The notes under the pieces were generated by a model, which was given only the letters and a program-made list of their open reading frames with translations, ran no database searches and was not told the origin of the DNA. Shown here one piece after another: positions 1 to 8,725 of a stretch of 64,000 nucleotides of DNA. The stretch spans positions 9,886-73,885 of the forward strand of contig CALBUB010000068.1 of the NCBI GenBank assembly GCA_937967955.1. Direction: 5' to 3'. This stretch comes from an uncultured Bacillota bacterium. Its GTDB lineage: Bacteria; Bacillota; Clostridia; Tissierellales; Tepidimicrobiaceae. Position numbers and translations under genes: made by a program. Position 1 is the stretch's first letter, and every line of letters starts with the position of its first letter.

Positions 1-925
1 TAGAACAAAGAGGCTTACAAAACTACCTTCAGAAATAATAAATTGTAGACATCATGCTAATGAAGTATCAAGCACCAATGCAGCTTTTATTCTGTTGAAA
101 AAGATACTTACAGATGAAAAGTATGAAGCTTTGCCAGATAAACTAAACCTTGTAATAGTTCCTATGGAAAATGTAGATGGAGTAGAAATACACTATGAAC
201 TGCAAAAGGATAATCCTTACTGGAAGTTACATGTTGCTAGATTCAACTCAGTAGGTAAGGAGTTCTATTACGAATACTTTAAGAAAGATACTATCCATAC
301 AGAAGCAATGGGCTTTAAAAGGCTGTGGGAAAGACACTTACCTGATGTGGTAGTGGATAACCATGGAGTTCCAAGCCATGAATGGTCCCAGCAGTTTTCA
401 GGCTATACTTCTCCTTCTTATAAGGGTTTTTGGCTGCCGCGTTCTCTATTATATGGCTATTTCTGGGTAGTTACCGATGAGGTATATAAGAGCAACTATC
501 CAGTTAACAAAAAGATAGAAGATGTGGTAGCAGATAAAATTGGGGAAGACCAGGAAATTACCAAATGGAATAAGGAATGGATGTCTATATTTGAAAAGTA
601 TGCCCACAGTTGGCTACCAAAACTTTTCCCTGCTAATTACTATAAGAATATGATTAACTACTGGATACCCTTTGAGTTTGAGCCAGAGCATCGCTATCCA
701 TCAATCCGTTTTCCCTGGATTACAACAGTAGCCTACACTAGTGAAGTTGCAGATGAAACGGCTCAAGGGGAATATTTAAACTTATGTGCCAGAGCCCATG
801 TGACTCACGATGAGGCTATAATACAGCTTTTAATGGATAGCAAGTGTCTATTTGAAAAGAAACTGGAAATCTCAAAGGATAAAATATCAGTATGCTGTAT
901 TAGGCATAGGCCTATAATTGTATAA
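1..925 (+). CDS. M14-family zinc metallopeptidase, 5' end missing
   Basis: The reading frame is open from base 2, so the gene starts before the window and the TTG at 95 is not the real start. The in-frame sequence before it carries an H-x-x-E zinc motif (HANE, bases 53-64). A third likely zinc-ligand His sits in DNHG (codon 362-364). An N-x-DG segment near base 175 fits the carboxypeptidase A/M14 fold. The family removes C-terminal residues from peptides or cuts cell-wall peptides; the substrate is not readable here. It is followed by two membrane proteins and an aminopeptidase-like gene on the same strand, which suggests a peptide-catabolism operon. Family assignment is good; the specificity is unknown. 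Confidence 0.75.
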   Translation, partial: RTKRLTKLPSEIINCRHHANEVSSTNAAFILLKKILTDEKYEALPDKLNLVIVPMENVDGVEIHYELQKDNPYWKLHVARFNSVGKEFYYEYFKKDTIHTEAMGFKRLWERHLPDVVVDNHGVPSHEWSQQFSGYTSPSYKGFWLPRSLLYGYFWVVTDEVYKSNYPVNKKIEDVVADKIGEDQEITKWNKEWMSIFEKYAHSWLPKLFPANYYKNMINYWIPFEFEPEHRYPSIRFPWITTVAYTSEVADETAQGEYLNLCARAHVTHDEAIIQLLMDSKCLFEKKLEISKDKISVCCIRHRPIIV

Positions 926-965
926 TACAACTTATTTAGACAATATGACTTAGGGAGGTAAATTT

Positions 966-1673
966 ATGGAATATGTAAAACTACTAGGGATCCTAATTGT
1001 TATAATTGGCTTTGCATTGAAGTTAGATTCAATACTTATAATAATGCTTTCAGCAGCAGTTACAGCCTTTGTAGGAGGCCTTGGAATTACAGGTCTATTA
1101 GAAACCTTGGGAACTTCCTTTGTTTCTAATAGAAGCATGGCCATATTCATATTGATAATGCTTGTAACAGGTACTTTAGAGAGAAATGGCCTAAAGGAAG
1201 CAGCTGCAAGTCTTATAGGTAAGATAAAGAGTGCATCTGCAGGCATGGTTATTGGTGCCTATGGGATTATGAGAAGTATATTTGCAGCCTTTAATGTAAG
1301 CTTTGGAGGAGTTGCTGGCTTTGTAAGACCAATAATAATGCCCATGGCAATAGGTGCCATTGAAGCTAAAGGCAATAAAGTTCATGAAGAACATTTAGAA
1401 GAGATAAAGGGAATGGCTTCTGGTATGGAAAATATTGCTTGGTTTTTCTGCCAAGTGCTGTTTGTTGGAGGAGCAGGCGCTCTTTTAGTCCAATCCACCT
1501 TGGCTTCCTTAGGTTATGAAGTAGAGTTAATCGATCTAGCAAAGGTTGAGATACCAATAGCTATTGTTGCTATAACAGTGGCAATAGTATATTACTTTAT
1601 AAAGGACAGGAAGCTTTCTAAGAAATATTATGGAAATAAAGTTGATAAAAAAAATACGGCTTATAAGGAGTGA
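966..1673 (+). CDS. DUF969 family membrane protein
   Basis: The 235-residue protein is very hydrophobic, with about six predicted membrane segments and a basic, lysine-rich C-terminus. The start is ATG behind AGGGAGG. It matches the DUF969 family, which is nearly always encoded beside a DUF979 protein, as here (the next gene begins within 6 bases of its stop). The two are presumed to form one transporter. From family knowledge they often sit beside peptidases such as pyroglutamyl-peptidase, so uptake of peptides or 5-oxoproline is a reasonable inference but is not shown by the sequence. Confidence 0.8.
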   Translation: MEYVKLLGILIVIIGFALKLDSILIIMLSAAVTAFVGGLGITGLLETLGTSFVSNRSMAIFILIMLVTGTLERNGLKEAAASLIGKIKSASAGMVIGAYGIMRSIFAAFNVSFGGVAGFVRPIIMPMAIGAIEAKGNKVHEEHLEEIKGMASGMENIAWFFCQVLFVGGAGALLVQSTLASLGYEVELIDLAKVEIPIAIVAITVAIVYYFIKDRKLSKKYYGNKVDKKNTAYKE

Positions 1674-1678
1674 TATAT

Positions 1679-2623
1679 ATGGCCTTTTTTATGGATGCTG
1701 ATATTCCATTGGGAACCAAATTACTTGAAGTAATTTTTATAGTTATGGGCTTATTAACAATTTATACTGGAATAAAGAATGGCTTAGATGAAGAAAACCC
1801 TTCTAGATTGGGTACAGCTATATTTTGGTGTTCATTAGGAATAGTCCTTGCTTTTGGAAGATGGATACCAGCAGCAGTTAATGGTCTGTTGGTTGTTATT
1901 ATGACTATTCCAGCTATATTCCATAAAGTGAAAGCTGGAAAACAAAAGCCTCCAACTAAGGAGGAAGTAGAAGCTGCTTTTAATAAGATTGGAATGAAGA
2001 TATTTATTCCTGCCTTGTCTATTGGCTTTTTTGCCATATTATTTGCAGTCTATACAGATATGGGAGCTCTAGTTGGAATAGGGGCAGGAGTATTAGTAGC
2101 AATAATACTATTAATGGTTTATTCTAAGGACAATAAGCCTCAAGTTTTCCTAAATGATTGTGAAAGGCTATTATCCACTGTGGGCCCCCTTAGTATGCTA
2201 CCTATGTTACTAGCTAGTTTAGGGGCAATCTTTACAGCAGCTGGAGTTGGCGATGTTATTGCGTCTTTAGTTGGCAGGATTGTGCCTGAAGGAAATGTAA
2301 ATGTAGGGATTATAGTGTATGCCATTGGTATGATGTTGTTTACTATGATAATGGGTAATGCCTTTGCAGCTATTACTGTAATGACTGTTGGAATTGCTGG
2401 CCCCTTCGTGCTTGCCTATGGGGCTGATCCAGTTGTAATAGGTATGGTTGGCTTAACAGCTGGCTACTGTGGAACTTTGTGTACTCCAATGGCAGCAAAT
2501 TTCAACATTGTTCCTGTTGCTATGCTGGATATGAAAGACAGAATGGGAGTTATTAAAAATCAAGTAATACCAGCTATAATATTGATAGTATTCCAAATTG
2601 CATACATGATAGCATTGAAATAA
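1679..2623 (+). CDS. DUF979 family membrane protein
   Basis: This protein has about nine hydrophobic segments and resembles the DUF979 family, partner of the DUF969 protein just upstream. An in-frame GTG at 1670 overlaps the upstream stop, but AAGGAG at 1665-1670 is correctly spaced only for the ATG at 1679, so that start is chosen (314 residues). Residues GYCGTLCTPMAANF near the C-terminus resemble the re-entrant GT/P loops of ion-coupled transporters. It probably forms a two-component permease with its neighbour, serving the flanking peptidases. No direct evidence for the substrate. Confidence 0.8.
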   Translation: MAFFMDADIPLGTKLLEVIFIVMGLLTIYTGIKNGLDEENPSRLGTAIFWCSLGIVLAFGRWIPAAVNGLLVVIMTIPAIFHKVKAGKQKPPTKEEVEAAFNKIGMKIFIPALSIGFFAILFAVYTDMGALVGIGAGVLVAIILLMVYSKDNKPQVFLNDCERLLSTVGPLSMLPMLLASLGAIFTAAGVGDVIASLVGRIVPEGNVNVGIIVYAIGMMLFTMIMGNAFAAITVMTVGIAGPFVLAYGADPVVIGMVGLTAGYCGTLCTPMAANFNIVPVAMLDMKDRMGVIKNQVIPAIILIVFQIAYMIALK

Positions 2624-2644
2624 ATATAGAATTGAGGAGTGGAT

Positions 2645-3634
2645 ATGGTTTATAAGGCAGAAAGAGGAGCAAAAATCATAATAAATGATTGGATGAGAAT
2701 AAGGCGCAGGGATCGCTTGTTAATTGTAACTAGCTATCAATATATTATGGAAGCTAAGCTCCTTAAAAAATATGCCCTTAAGAGGAAGGCTTCAGTAGAT
2801 ATGCTGATATTGGAGAAGGCAGGCAAACAAGTAGGAGTATTCTTTGATGAAAATGAAACTGCTTTTGATGACTATACAGCAATTATTGGTACCACTGATT
2901 ACTCTTTGATAACTACTAAAGCTACTAAAAGGGCAGTTAAAAGGGGAAGTAGATTCTTATCTCTTCCCCTTTCTGTAAACAATGATAAATCCATGTTATC
3001 TTATGATTTTATAACCATGGATACTAAAAAGGCTAAAATGATGGCCAATATAATAATGAAATATATCAGAAATTCTTCTGTACTCAGAATAACTACAAAT
3101 AAGGGTACTGATCTGAAGGTCTATAAGAGAAGAAGGAAAACTGGGCTCTTTAATGGTGTCCCTAAGGATGGAAAAGGCTTATCTTCAGCCAGCTTTGAAA
3201 TATATGTGCCTATTGAAGAAACAAAAACAGAGGGAATAATGGTAGTTGATGGTTCCTTAGGCTACATAGGGAGGCCTAAAGAACCAGTTGAAGTGGTATT
3301 TTCAAAGGGAAGGATTGCTGAAATAGAACAAAATCCCAGTGGAATAAAGTTAAAGGAATATATCAAAACTTTTAAGGATTCCAATATGTATATTTCATCA
3401 GAATTTGGAATAGGCTTGAATTCCTATGCTAAATGTGAAGGTAACTGCTATATTGAAGATGAATCTGCTTACGGCACTTTCCATATTGGTTTGGGAAGGA
3501 ATATTGCTTTAGGAGGAAGCCTTGAGGCAAAGGGACATTTTGATTTAACATCTTTAGAGCCCGATATTTATGCTGATAATAGAAAGATAATGGATAAGGG
3601 TAGGATAATAGTGCCAGAACTACAGATATACTAA
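2645..3634 (+). CDS. M29-like leucyl aminopeptidase (aminopeptidase T family)
   Basis: The C-terminal third carries the hallmarks of the thermophilic aminopeptidase family (M29, COG2309): a glycine-rich EFGIGLN segment, acidic residues, then GTFHIGLG and a GHFD histidine-aspartate pair that normally bind the metals. The N-terminal half has the family's alpha/beta fold. It is shorter (329 residues) than the ~410 of AmpS/PepS, so it belongs to a shorter sub-branch whose activity is less certain. GTG at 2639 is also in frame, but GAGGAG at 2634-2639 favours the ATG at 2645. It is the last gene of the operon, followed by a strong terminator. Confidence 0.7.
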   Translation: MVYKAERGAKIIINDWMRIRRRDRLLIVTSYQYIMEAKLLKKYALKRKASVDMLILEKAGKQVGVFFDENETAFDDYTAIIGTTDYSLITTKATKRAVKRGSRFLSLPLSVNNDKSMLSYDFITMDTKKAKMMANIIMKYIRNSSVLRITTNKGTDLKVYKRRRKTGLFNGVPKDGKGLSSASFEIYVPIEETKTEGIMVVDGSLGYIGRPKEPVEVVFSKGRIAEIEQNPSGIKLKEYIKTFKDSNMYISSEFGIGLNSYAKCEGNCYIEDESAYGTFHIGLGRNIALGGSLEAKGHFDLTSLEPDIYADNRKIMDKGRIIVPELQIY

Positions 3635-3639
3635 ACAAA

Positions 3640-3684
3640 AAATTCCAGCATGTTACGAATAATGTAATATGTTGGAATTTTTTT
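3640..3684 (+). terminator. Intrinsic terminator of the peptidase/DUF969-979 operon
   Basis: A 17-bp stem (3640-3656 with 3664-3680, allowing G-U pairs) and a 7-base loop are followed by a run of seven T. Confidence 0.85.
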
Positions 3685-3719
3685 GTATATGAAATACTAC
3701 CTGCAAACCTATAAATAGA

Positions 3720-3749
3720 TTGACTTATTAGATTCAAGTATTATATTAT
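3720..3749 (+). promoter_or_regulatory. Probable sigma-A promoter of the PEPCK gene
   Basis: TTGACT at 3720-3725 is followed by overlapping TATATT (3742) and TATTAT (3744) candidates with 16- and 18-bp spacers, 50-55 bp before the start codon and just after the upstream terminator. Confidence 0.5.
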
Positions 3750-3798
3750 ATTTGGTGTGATGTTATATTTGTAAAAAATATATAGGAGGTTAAATAAA

Positions 3799-5478
3799 AT
3801 GGCATCTATTACATTTTTTAGCAGGGATGAGATCAATAGATCCAATCCTATTTTTTCTCAGATACGCACAACTGTAGAAACAGTTTTTTATGGAAATAAT
3901 GTTAAAAACATTAATTCTTTAAAAGAGGCGTATAAGCTGGCTAAAAACTCCCCTGGAACAATAGTAACTGACATGCCTGTACATAGGCCTGAGGCTATAG
4001 GACTAGATGAAGATGCTAAAATTTTATTGTTCAATGATGGAGCAGTAACTGGCAGATGTGCAGCAGCCAGAAGGATTATAGGGGAAGAAGGAATAGATAC
4101 AGCCTATTATGCAGAAATAATAAGGGATGCAGCTTATAAAGCTAGATATAGGAAGTTGTACCATGCTCAAGCTATTGTTGGCCTACATGAAGATTTTATG
4201 GTTAAGGCCCATCTATTAATACCTGAAGGCCATGAAAATATTTTATACAATTGGCTATTAAACTTCCAATATATAAATGAAAAATATGCAGAGATGTATA
4301 AGAACTCTAAAGTATTTGAAAAAGAAGGAGATATTTATATATTTTCAGATCCTGATTGGGAAAGCCAAGACCATCCATTAGGACTGGCCATATTCGATCC
4401 TGAGCATAATTGTGCCTGTATACTGGGAATGAAGTATTTTGGTGAGCATAAGAAAGGAACTTTAACCCTGGCTTGGGGTATTGCTAATAGGAATGGTTTT
4501 GCTTCCTGCCATGGAGGCTTAAAAAGATATAATTTGGACAATGGAAGAAAGTATACAGTAGGAGTATTTGGTCTTTCCGGTTCAGGCAAGTCCACCATTA
4601 CCCATGAAAAACATGATGGCAAATACGATATTACCATATTACATGATGATGCCTATGTGATTTCAACTGAGGATGGTTCCTCTGTTGCCTTAGAGCCTTC
4701 CTATTTTGATAAAACTCAAGATTATCCTCTAAATTCTAGTGCTAATAAGTACTTGATTACAGTACAAAACTGTGGTGCTACATTAGATGAAGATGGAAAG
4801 TGTGTAATAGTGACAGAAGATTTAAGGAATGGTAATGGAAGAGCAATTAAATCTAAACTATGGGCTGATAATAGGGTGGACAAAATAGATGAACCAGTAG
4901 ATGCCATTATATGGCTTATGAAAGACCCTGCTTTACCTCCTGTATTGAAAATAAATGAGCCTGTGCTAGCTGCAGTAATGGGGGCAACCTTAGCTACAAA
5001 GAGGACTAGTGCTGAAAGGCTAGCAAAAGGTGTGGACAGAAACGCATTAGTAATTGAACCCTATGCAAATCCCTTTAGAACTTACCCCTTAGGAGACGAC
5101 TATAGGAAGTTTAAGGAACTATTTGAAAACAGAAAGGTAGCTTGCTTCATATTTAATACTGGCCATTTCTTAGATAAAAAAGTTCCAAAGGAAGTCACTT
5201 TAAATGCCTTAGAGCTTATAGTAAGGGGAGAGGCAGAATTTAAAGCTTGGCACAATTTTACTGATATTGAGTATATGCCAATAGAAGGTTTTTATAAGGA
5301 AATGGATGAAGAGTACAGGGCTATGCTAAATGGTAGCATCGATTATAGAATAAACTTTTTAGAAAAAATGAAGGAAGCTAAAGGAGGCAGGGATCAGCTG
5401 CCAGAAGAAGCTTTAGAGGCCCTCTACAAAATGAAAGAGGAGTTAAAGGTTGAAATTGATGAAAGGGTAGCATATTAA
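3799..5478 (+). CDS. pckA: Phosphoenolpyruvate carboxykinase (ATP)-like, divergent
   Basis: 559 residues. It carries a kinase-1a P-loop GLSGSGKST (residues 258-266) and a following DD pair (HDDAY) in the order seen in ATP-dependent PEPCK, which interconverts oxaloacetate + ATP with PEP + CO2 + ADP. Upstream HGGLKRYN aligns with the substrate-binding stretch. The P-loop reads GSGKST instead of the usual GTGKTT, and much of the rest is divergent, as in a clostridial subgroup normally annotated as PckA. The start is ATG behind AGGAGG. It is monocistronic, with its own promoter and a hairpin over the stop codon. It could link oxaloacetate to the succinate/propionate module further right. Family is fairly sure; the exact reaction less so. 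Confidence 0.7.
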   Translation: MASITFFSRDEINRSNPIFSQIRTTVETVFYGNNVKNINSLKEAYKLAKNSPGTIVTDMPVHRPEAIGLDEDAKILLFNDGAVTGRCAAARRIIGEEGIDTAYYAEIIRDAAYKARYRKLYHAQAIVGLHEDFMVKAHLLIPEGHENILYNWLLNFQYINEKYAEMYKNSKVFEKEGDIYIFSDPDWESQDHPLGLAIFDPEHNCACILGMKYFGEHKKGTLTLAWGIANRNGFASCHGGLKRYNLDNGRKYTVGVFGLSGSGKSTITHEKHDGKYDITILHDDAYVISTEDGSSVALEPSYFDKTQDYPLNSSANKYLITVQNCGATLDEDGKCVIVTEDLRNGNGRAIKSKLWADNRVDKIDEPVDAIIWLMKDPALPPVLKINEPVLAAVMGATLATKRTSAERLAKGVDRNALVIEPYANPFRTYPLGDDYRKFKELFENRKVACFIFNTGHFLDKKVPKEVTLNALELIVRGEAEFKAWHNFTDIEYMPIEGFYKEMDEEYRAMLNGSIDYRINFLEKMKEAKGGRDQLPEEALEALYKMKEELKVEIDERVAY

Positions 5479-5490
5479 TGCTACCCTTTC
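5461..5490 (+). terminator. Hairpin over the pckA stop, probable bidirectional terminator
   Basis: A perfect 13-bp stem (5461-5473 with 5478-5490) holds the pckA stop codon at its loop edge and lies between converging genes. The T-run on either side is weak, so termination strength is uncertain. Confidence 0.5.
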
Positions 5491-5492
5491 TA

Positions 5493-6437
5493 TTAATAGC
5501 CTCTTACTATATCAACTACATTTAAGAGCTCTTCATTATTCTTATATCTTTTTAAATTTTCATAAGTTATATTATACCTTCTCTTAAATATCATTTCAGA
5601 AGCCCAGGAATTATGGGGCGTAATATATACATTATCCATTTCCCAAAGGGGACTGTCTTCAGGTAAAGGTTCCTTTTCAAATACGTCTAAGGCTGCTTTC
5701 TTTACTTTTCCACTTCTTAAGCTTTCAATAAGGGCTTCTTCATCTACTATACTTCCCCTAGCAATATTTATAAAATAAGTACCATCTTGCATGCTGTCAA
5801 ATACTTCTTTATCAATTAGGTGATGGGTTTTTTCTGTATAAGGTGCAGCTACTACCACTATGTGGCAGTCTTTTATTACTTCTTTTATTTTGTCTATACT
5901 ATAGCATTTATGGAAGTGTTCTACTTCTCTACCAGTAGTATTAAAACCAATTATATTTACTCCAAAGCCTTCAAACCTCTTAGCTGCTTCTTGAGCTATA
6001 GAACCAGTTCCAACAAAGCCTACAGTCTTACCATAAAGTTCTAATAGGTGAGAGTTGATTTTCCAGACTTTATTTTTTTGCTTTTCGTAGAATTCTTTGC
6101 TATTTTTGAACATTTCTAAGGTCTTCAATATTATCCATTCTGCTATGGGTATACTATAGCCTCCCCTATTGTTGGTTACTAGGATATTTCTCTTAAGTAT
6201 TTTCTCTTTTGGTACGTGATTTACTCCAGCACTTAAAAGTTGGATCCATTTTAGCTTAGGGAACAGCTCTATATCTATTTTGTCGAAAGGATTGAAGCAG
6301 ACTAATATGTCTATATCTTCTATTTCTTTAGAAAGCTCTATCTTATCATCTTCTGACTTATAGATTACATCATACCCTAGCTCCCTAAAGCTTTGGAGTT
6401 CTTCTTCTAAAAATCTCATAGTTGTTAATACTTTCAA
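5493..6437 (-). CDS. D-isomer-specific 2-hydroxyacid dehydrogenase
   Basis: 314 residues with the two-domain layout of the D-2-hydroxyacid dehydrogenase family. The NAD-binding GTGSIA is at residues 143-148. The catalytic triad is visible: Arg227 (NIARGS), Glu256 (DVFEKEPL) and His275 (TPHNS). The family reduces 2-oxoacids to D-2-hydroxyacids with NADH, or the reverse; members include phosphoglycerate and lactate dehydrogenases. There is no ACT domain, so it is not a full-length SerA. It lies 50 bp downstream of arginase on the same strand with no terminator between, so the two are probably co-transcribed. Substrate unknown. Confidence 0.85.
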   Translation of the reverse strand: MKVLTTMRFLEEELQSFRELGYDVIYKSEDDKIELSKEIEDIDILVCFNPFDKIDIELFPKLKWIQLLSAGVNHVPKEKILKRNILVTNNRGGYSIPIAEWIILKTLEMFKNSKEFYEKQKNKVWKINSHLLELYGKTVGFVGTGSIAQEAAKRFEGFGVNIIGFNTTGREVEHFHKCYSIDKIKEVIKDCHIVVVAAPYTEKTHHLIDKEVFDSMQDGTYFINIARGSIVDEEALIESLRSGKVKKAALDVFEKEPLPEDSPLWEMDNVYITPHNSWASEMIFKRRYNITYENLKRYKNNEELLNVVDIVRGY

Positions 6438-6487
6438 GGGAATACCTCCTTTATTTTTTAATATATATACTTAATGGTTTTAGCCAA

Positions 6488-7384
6488 TCAAATATATTTA
6501 AAAAGCCAGTCAATAAGTTCAATACATAACTTGGCAGTAGAATCTTTTTCATCTAAAAGAGGATTCAATTCTACAAAATCCATGGATCTAACCATTTTAG
6601 TTTCTAAGAAAGCTTTTAAAAGGTCCTTTGCTTCTTCTAAAGTGAAGCCTCCATCTACTGGAGTTCCTGTGCCTGGCACCAGTTTTTTATCTAATACATC
6701 TATATCAAAGCTTAAATGGAAGGCATCTACATTTGAGGCCTTTAGCTTTGTTATAACCTCATCAATTACTGACTTTAAGCCTTGCTTCTTAACAATATCC
6801 ATAGTATAAATTTTTAAATCTATGCGTTCTGCCAATTGGATTTCCCCTTCATCTAGGTCTCTAGCCCCTATTATAAAGGTGTTTTCTGGCTTTACTTTAG
6901 GGCCAGGATAATATAAATTTACTAAAGCAGGATTTCCATATCCTAGGGCTGCTCCTAGAGGGATTCCGTGGGCATTTCCAGAGGGGCTTGTATCTTCTGT
7001 ATTTATATCTCCATGGGCATCAATCCAGATAACCCCTATATTTTTAAAATATTTGCTGGCTCCAGCTATGCTGCCTAGTCCTAAGGAGTGGTCTCCTCCA
7101 AAGATAAAAGGAAAGCTATCAGCTTTTAAACAGCTATAGACTAGGTGGGCCAGATTAGTATTCATGTCCACTATTTCCTTAAAATACTTTATCTTTCTAT
7201 TATGAGCATACTTATTTTCTTCCAATACTTCAGGTATATAAAGATTTCCTAAATCATATACATTTTCCTTGTATCTTTTTACTACATCTATAAGTCCTTT
7301 TTCTCTTAATTTTTCTGGTCCGTATTGTACTCCTTCTCTATCGGCCCCATATTTTACTGGCACTCCTATTAAGCTTATGTTCAT
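6488..7384 (-). CDS. rocF: Arginase
   Basis: 298 residues, the usual arginase length. All manganese ligands of the ureohydrolase fold are present: His99 (GGDHS), Asp122, His124 and Asp126 (DAHGD), Asp227 and Asp229 (SFDIDV). The loop around SPSGNAHG (134-140) is the arginase type rather than agmatinase. It hydrolyses L-arginine to ornithine and urea in the cytoplasm. Its own promoter lies in the divergent gap to the hydrolase gene, and a hydroxyacid dehydrogenase follows on the same strand. No other arginine-catabolism genes are in the window, so the use of ornithine is not visible. Confidence 0.9.
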   Translation of the reverse strand: MNISLIGVPVKYGADREGVQYGPEKLREKGLIDVVKRYKENVYDLGNLYIPEVLEENKYAHNRKIKYFKEIVDMNTNLAHLVYSCLKADSFPFIFGGDHSLGLGSIAGASKYFKNIGVIWIDAHGDINTEDTSPSGNAHGIPLGAALGYGNPALVNLYYPGPKVKPENTFIIGARDLDEGEIQLAERIDLKIYTMDIVKKQGLKSVIDEVITKLKASNVDAFHLSFDIDVLDKKLVPGTGTPVDGGFTLEEAKDLLKAFLETKMVRSMDFVELNPLLDEKDSTAKLCIELIDWLFKYI

Positions 7385-7426
7385 ATGAAAAACCTCCTTA
7401 CGTGTAGTGGAAAGATTGACTATTAT

Positions 7427-7454
7427 ATTATACCATTAAAAGGTTGATGTCAGA
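7427..7454 (-). promoter_or_regulatory. Probable sigma-A promoter of rocF
   Basis: On the minus strand TCTGAC (7449-7454) precedes a perfect TATAAT (7427-7432) with a 16-bp spacer, 43 bp before the start codon. Confidence 0.5.
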
Positions 7455-7548
7455 CTATTATTATTTTTGTAATAAATAGGTAAGGCTATTTAAATACTAC
7501 TTAAATATATGATACTATAATTATGATAATGGAATAGGAGGTGACAAG

Positions 7549-8064
7549 GTGAAGGCTTTAGTGGTAATCGATATGCTCAATGACTTTGTTCTTAAGGATG
7601 GGGCCCTATACTCTGGAGAAAGGGCAGAAAAGATAGTAGATTTTATTAATGAAAAGATAGCAGAATTTAGAAAGAATAACTATCCTATTATATTCATCTG
7701 TGATAATCACGAGAGAGACGACAGGGAGTTTGATATGTTTCCGCCCCATTGTATAGCTGGAGAGCCTGGTAGTGAAATAGTTGAGAGTATTGATTTTAAG
7801 CCAGAGGATAAAATAATTAAAAAGAGAAGATATAGTGGTTTTTTTGGCACAGAATTAGACTTATATTTAAGGGAGAAAAAGGTGGAGCAGTTATATCTAG
7901 TAGGTGTATGTACTAATATCTGTGTACTATATACAGCAGCAGATGCAAGGAATCTTGGTTATACTGTTAATATATATGAGGATGGGGTTGCTTCTTTTGA
8001 TGAAGAAGCCCACAAGTTTGCTCTAAAGGAAGCAAAGAACACTTTAGGATGTAACATAATATAA
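7549..8064 (+). CDS. pncA: Cysteine hydrolase, nicotinamidase-like (isochorismatase superfamily)
   Basis: 171 residues. The catalytic triad of the superfamily is visible: Asp8 (VIDMLNDF), Lys91/92 and Cys125 (GVCTNICVLYTAADA). His54 and the segment PPHC (65-68) match the metal-site region of nicotinamidases, which convert nicotinamide to nicotinate for NAD salvage. Other amidase activities of the superfamily cannot be excluded, so the symbol is tentative. The GTG start follows AGGAGGTGA at ideal spacing. The next gene starts 19 bases after its stop. Confidence 0.7.
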   Translation: MKALVVIDMLNDFVLKDGALYSGERAEKIVDFINEKIAEFRKNNYPIIFICDNHERDDREFDMFPPHCIAGEPGSEIVESIDFKPEDKIIKKRRYSGFFGTELDLYLREKKVEQLYLVGVCTNICVLYTAADARNLGYTVNIYEDGVASFDEEAHKFALKEAKNTLGCNII

Positions 8065-8083
8065 GGAGTATAAGGAGTGGACT

Positions 8084-8692
8084 ATGTCAAAGTATTTTTA
8101 TGCAGTAAAAGAAGGTAGACAAAAAGGCATATATAACACTTGGCAGGAGTGTGAAGCCCAAGTAAAAGGGTATCCAGCTGCCATATTTAAAAAGTTTTCT
8201 TCCTATGAAGATGCCCTAAAATTTATTAATGGCCATAAGGAAGAGGTTAGGGAAGTAGATATTTCCAATTTGGAAGAAAATGAAATGGTTGCTTATGTAG
8301 ATGGTAGTTTTGATAAGGCTAGTGGCTATTATAGTTATGGAGTAATTCTATTTACTAAGGATGGAAGATGCCATATTTCAAAAAAGGAAAAAGATGAGAA
8401 TATGAATAGCATGAGAAATGTAGCTGGTGAAATAAGAGGGGCTATGGTAGCCATGGAAAAGGCTCTAGAGGAGAAAAAGGATACCCTATATTTATATTAT
8501 GATTATATGGGTATAGAAAAGTGGGCCACAGGTGAATGGAAAGCTAATAAATATGGAACCAAAATGTATAAGAACTATTATGACTCTATTAAGGATAGCT
8601 TACGTGTAGTATTTAAAAAGGTTGTAGCCCATTCAGGGAATAAATACAATGAAGAAGCAGATAAGTTGGCTAAAAAGGCCCTAGATAAGTAA
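8084..8692 (+). CDS. rnhA: Ribonuclease HI with N-terminal viroplasmin (hybrid-binding) domain
   Basis: 202 residues. Residues 1-50 form the caulimovirus-viroplasmin-like domain that binds RNA/DNA hybrids (YAVKEGRQKGIY, then a TWxEC segment). Residues 68-202 are the RNase H fold with catalytic Asp73 (YVDGSF), a Glu in NVAGEIRGA and a C-terminal HSGNKYNEEAD. It cleaves the RNA strand of RNA-DNA hybrids. The start is ATG behind AAGGAG. It is probably co-transcribed with the hydrolase 19 bp upstream and ends at a bidirectional terminator. Confidence 0.9.
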   Translation: MSKYFYAVKEGRQKGIYNTWQECEAQVKGYPAAIFKKFSSYEDALKFINGHKEEVREVDISNLEENEMVAYVDGSFDKASGYYSYGVILFTKDGRCHISKKEKDENMNSMRNVAGEIRGAMVAMEKALEEKKDTLYLYYDYMGIEKWATGEWKANKYGTKMYKNYYDSIKDSLRVVFKKVVAHSGNKYNEEADKLAKKALDK

Positions 8693-8725
8693 GAAAAAAA
8701 GGATCCAGGAAGGATCCTTAAATTT
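8692..8725 (+). terminator. Bidirectional terminator between rnhA and dCMP deaminase
   Basis: An 8-bp perfect stem (8699-8706 with 8712-8719) carries an A-run on its left and a T-run on its right, so it can end both converging genes. It overlaps the deaminase stop codon. Confidence 0.8.

Noticed and set aside
950..1246. Minus-strand open frame opposite DUF969
   Set aside because: Shadow frame: no ribosome site, composition follows the real membrane gene on the plus strand.
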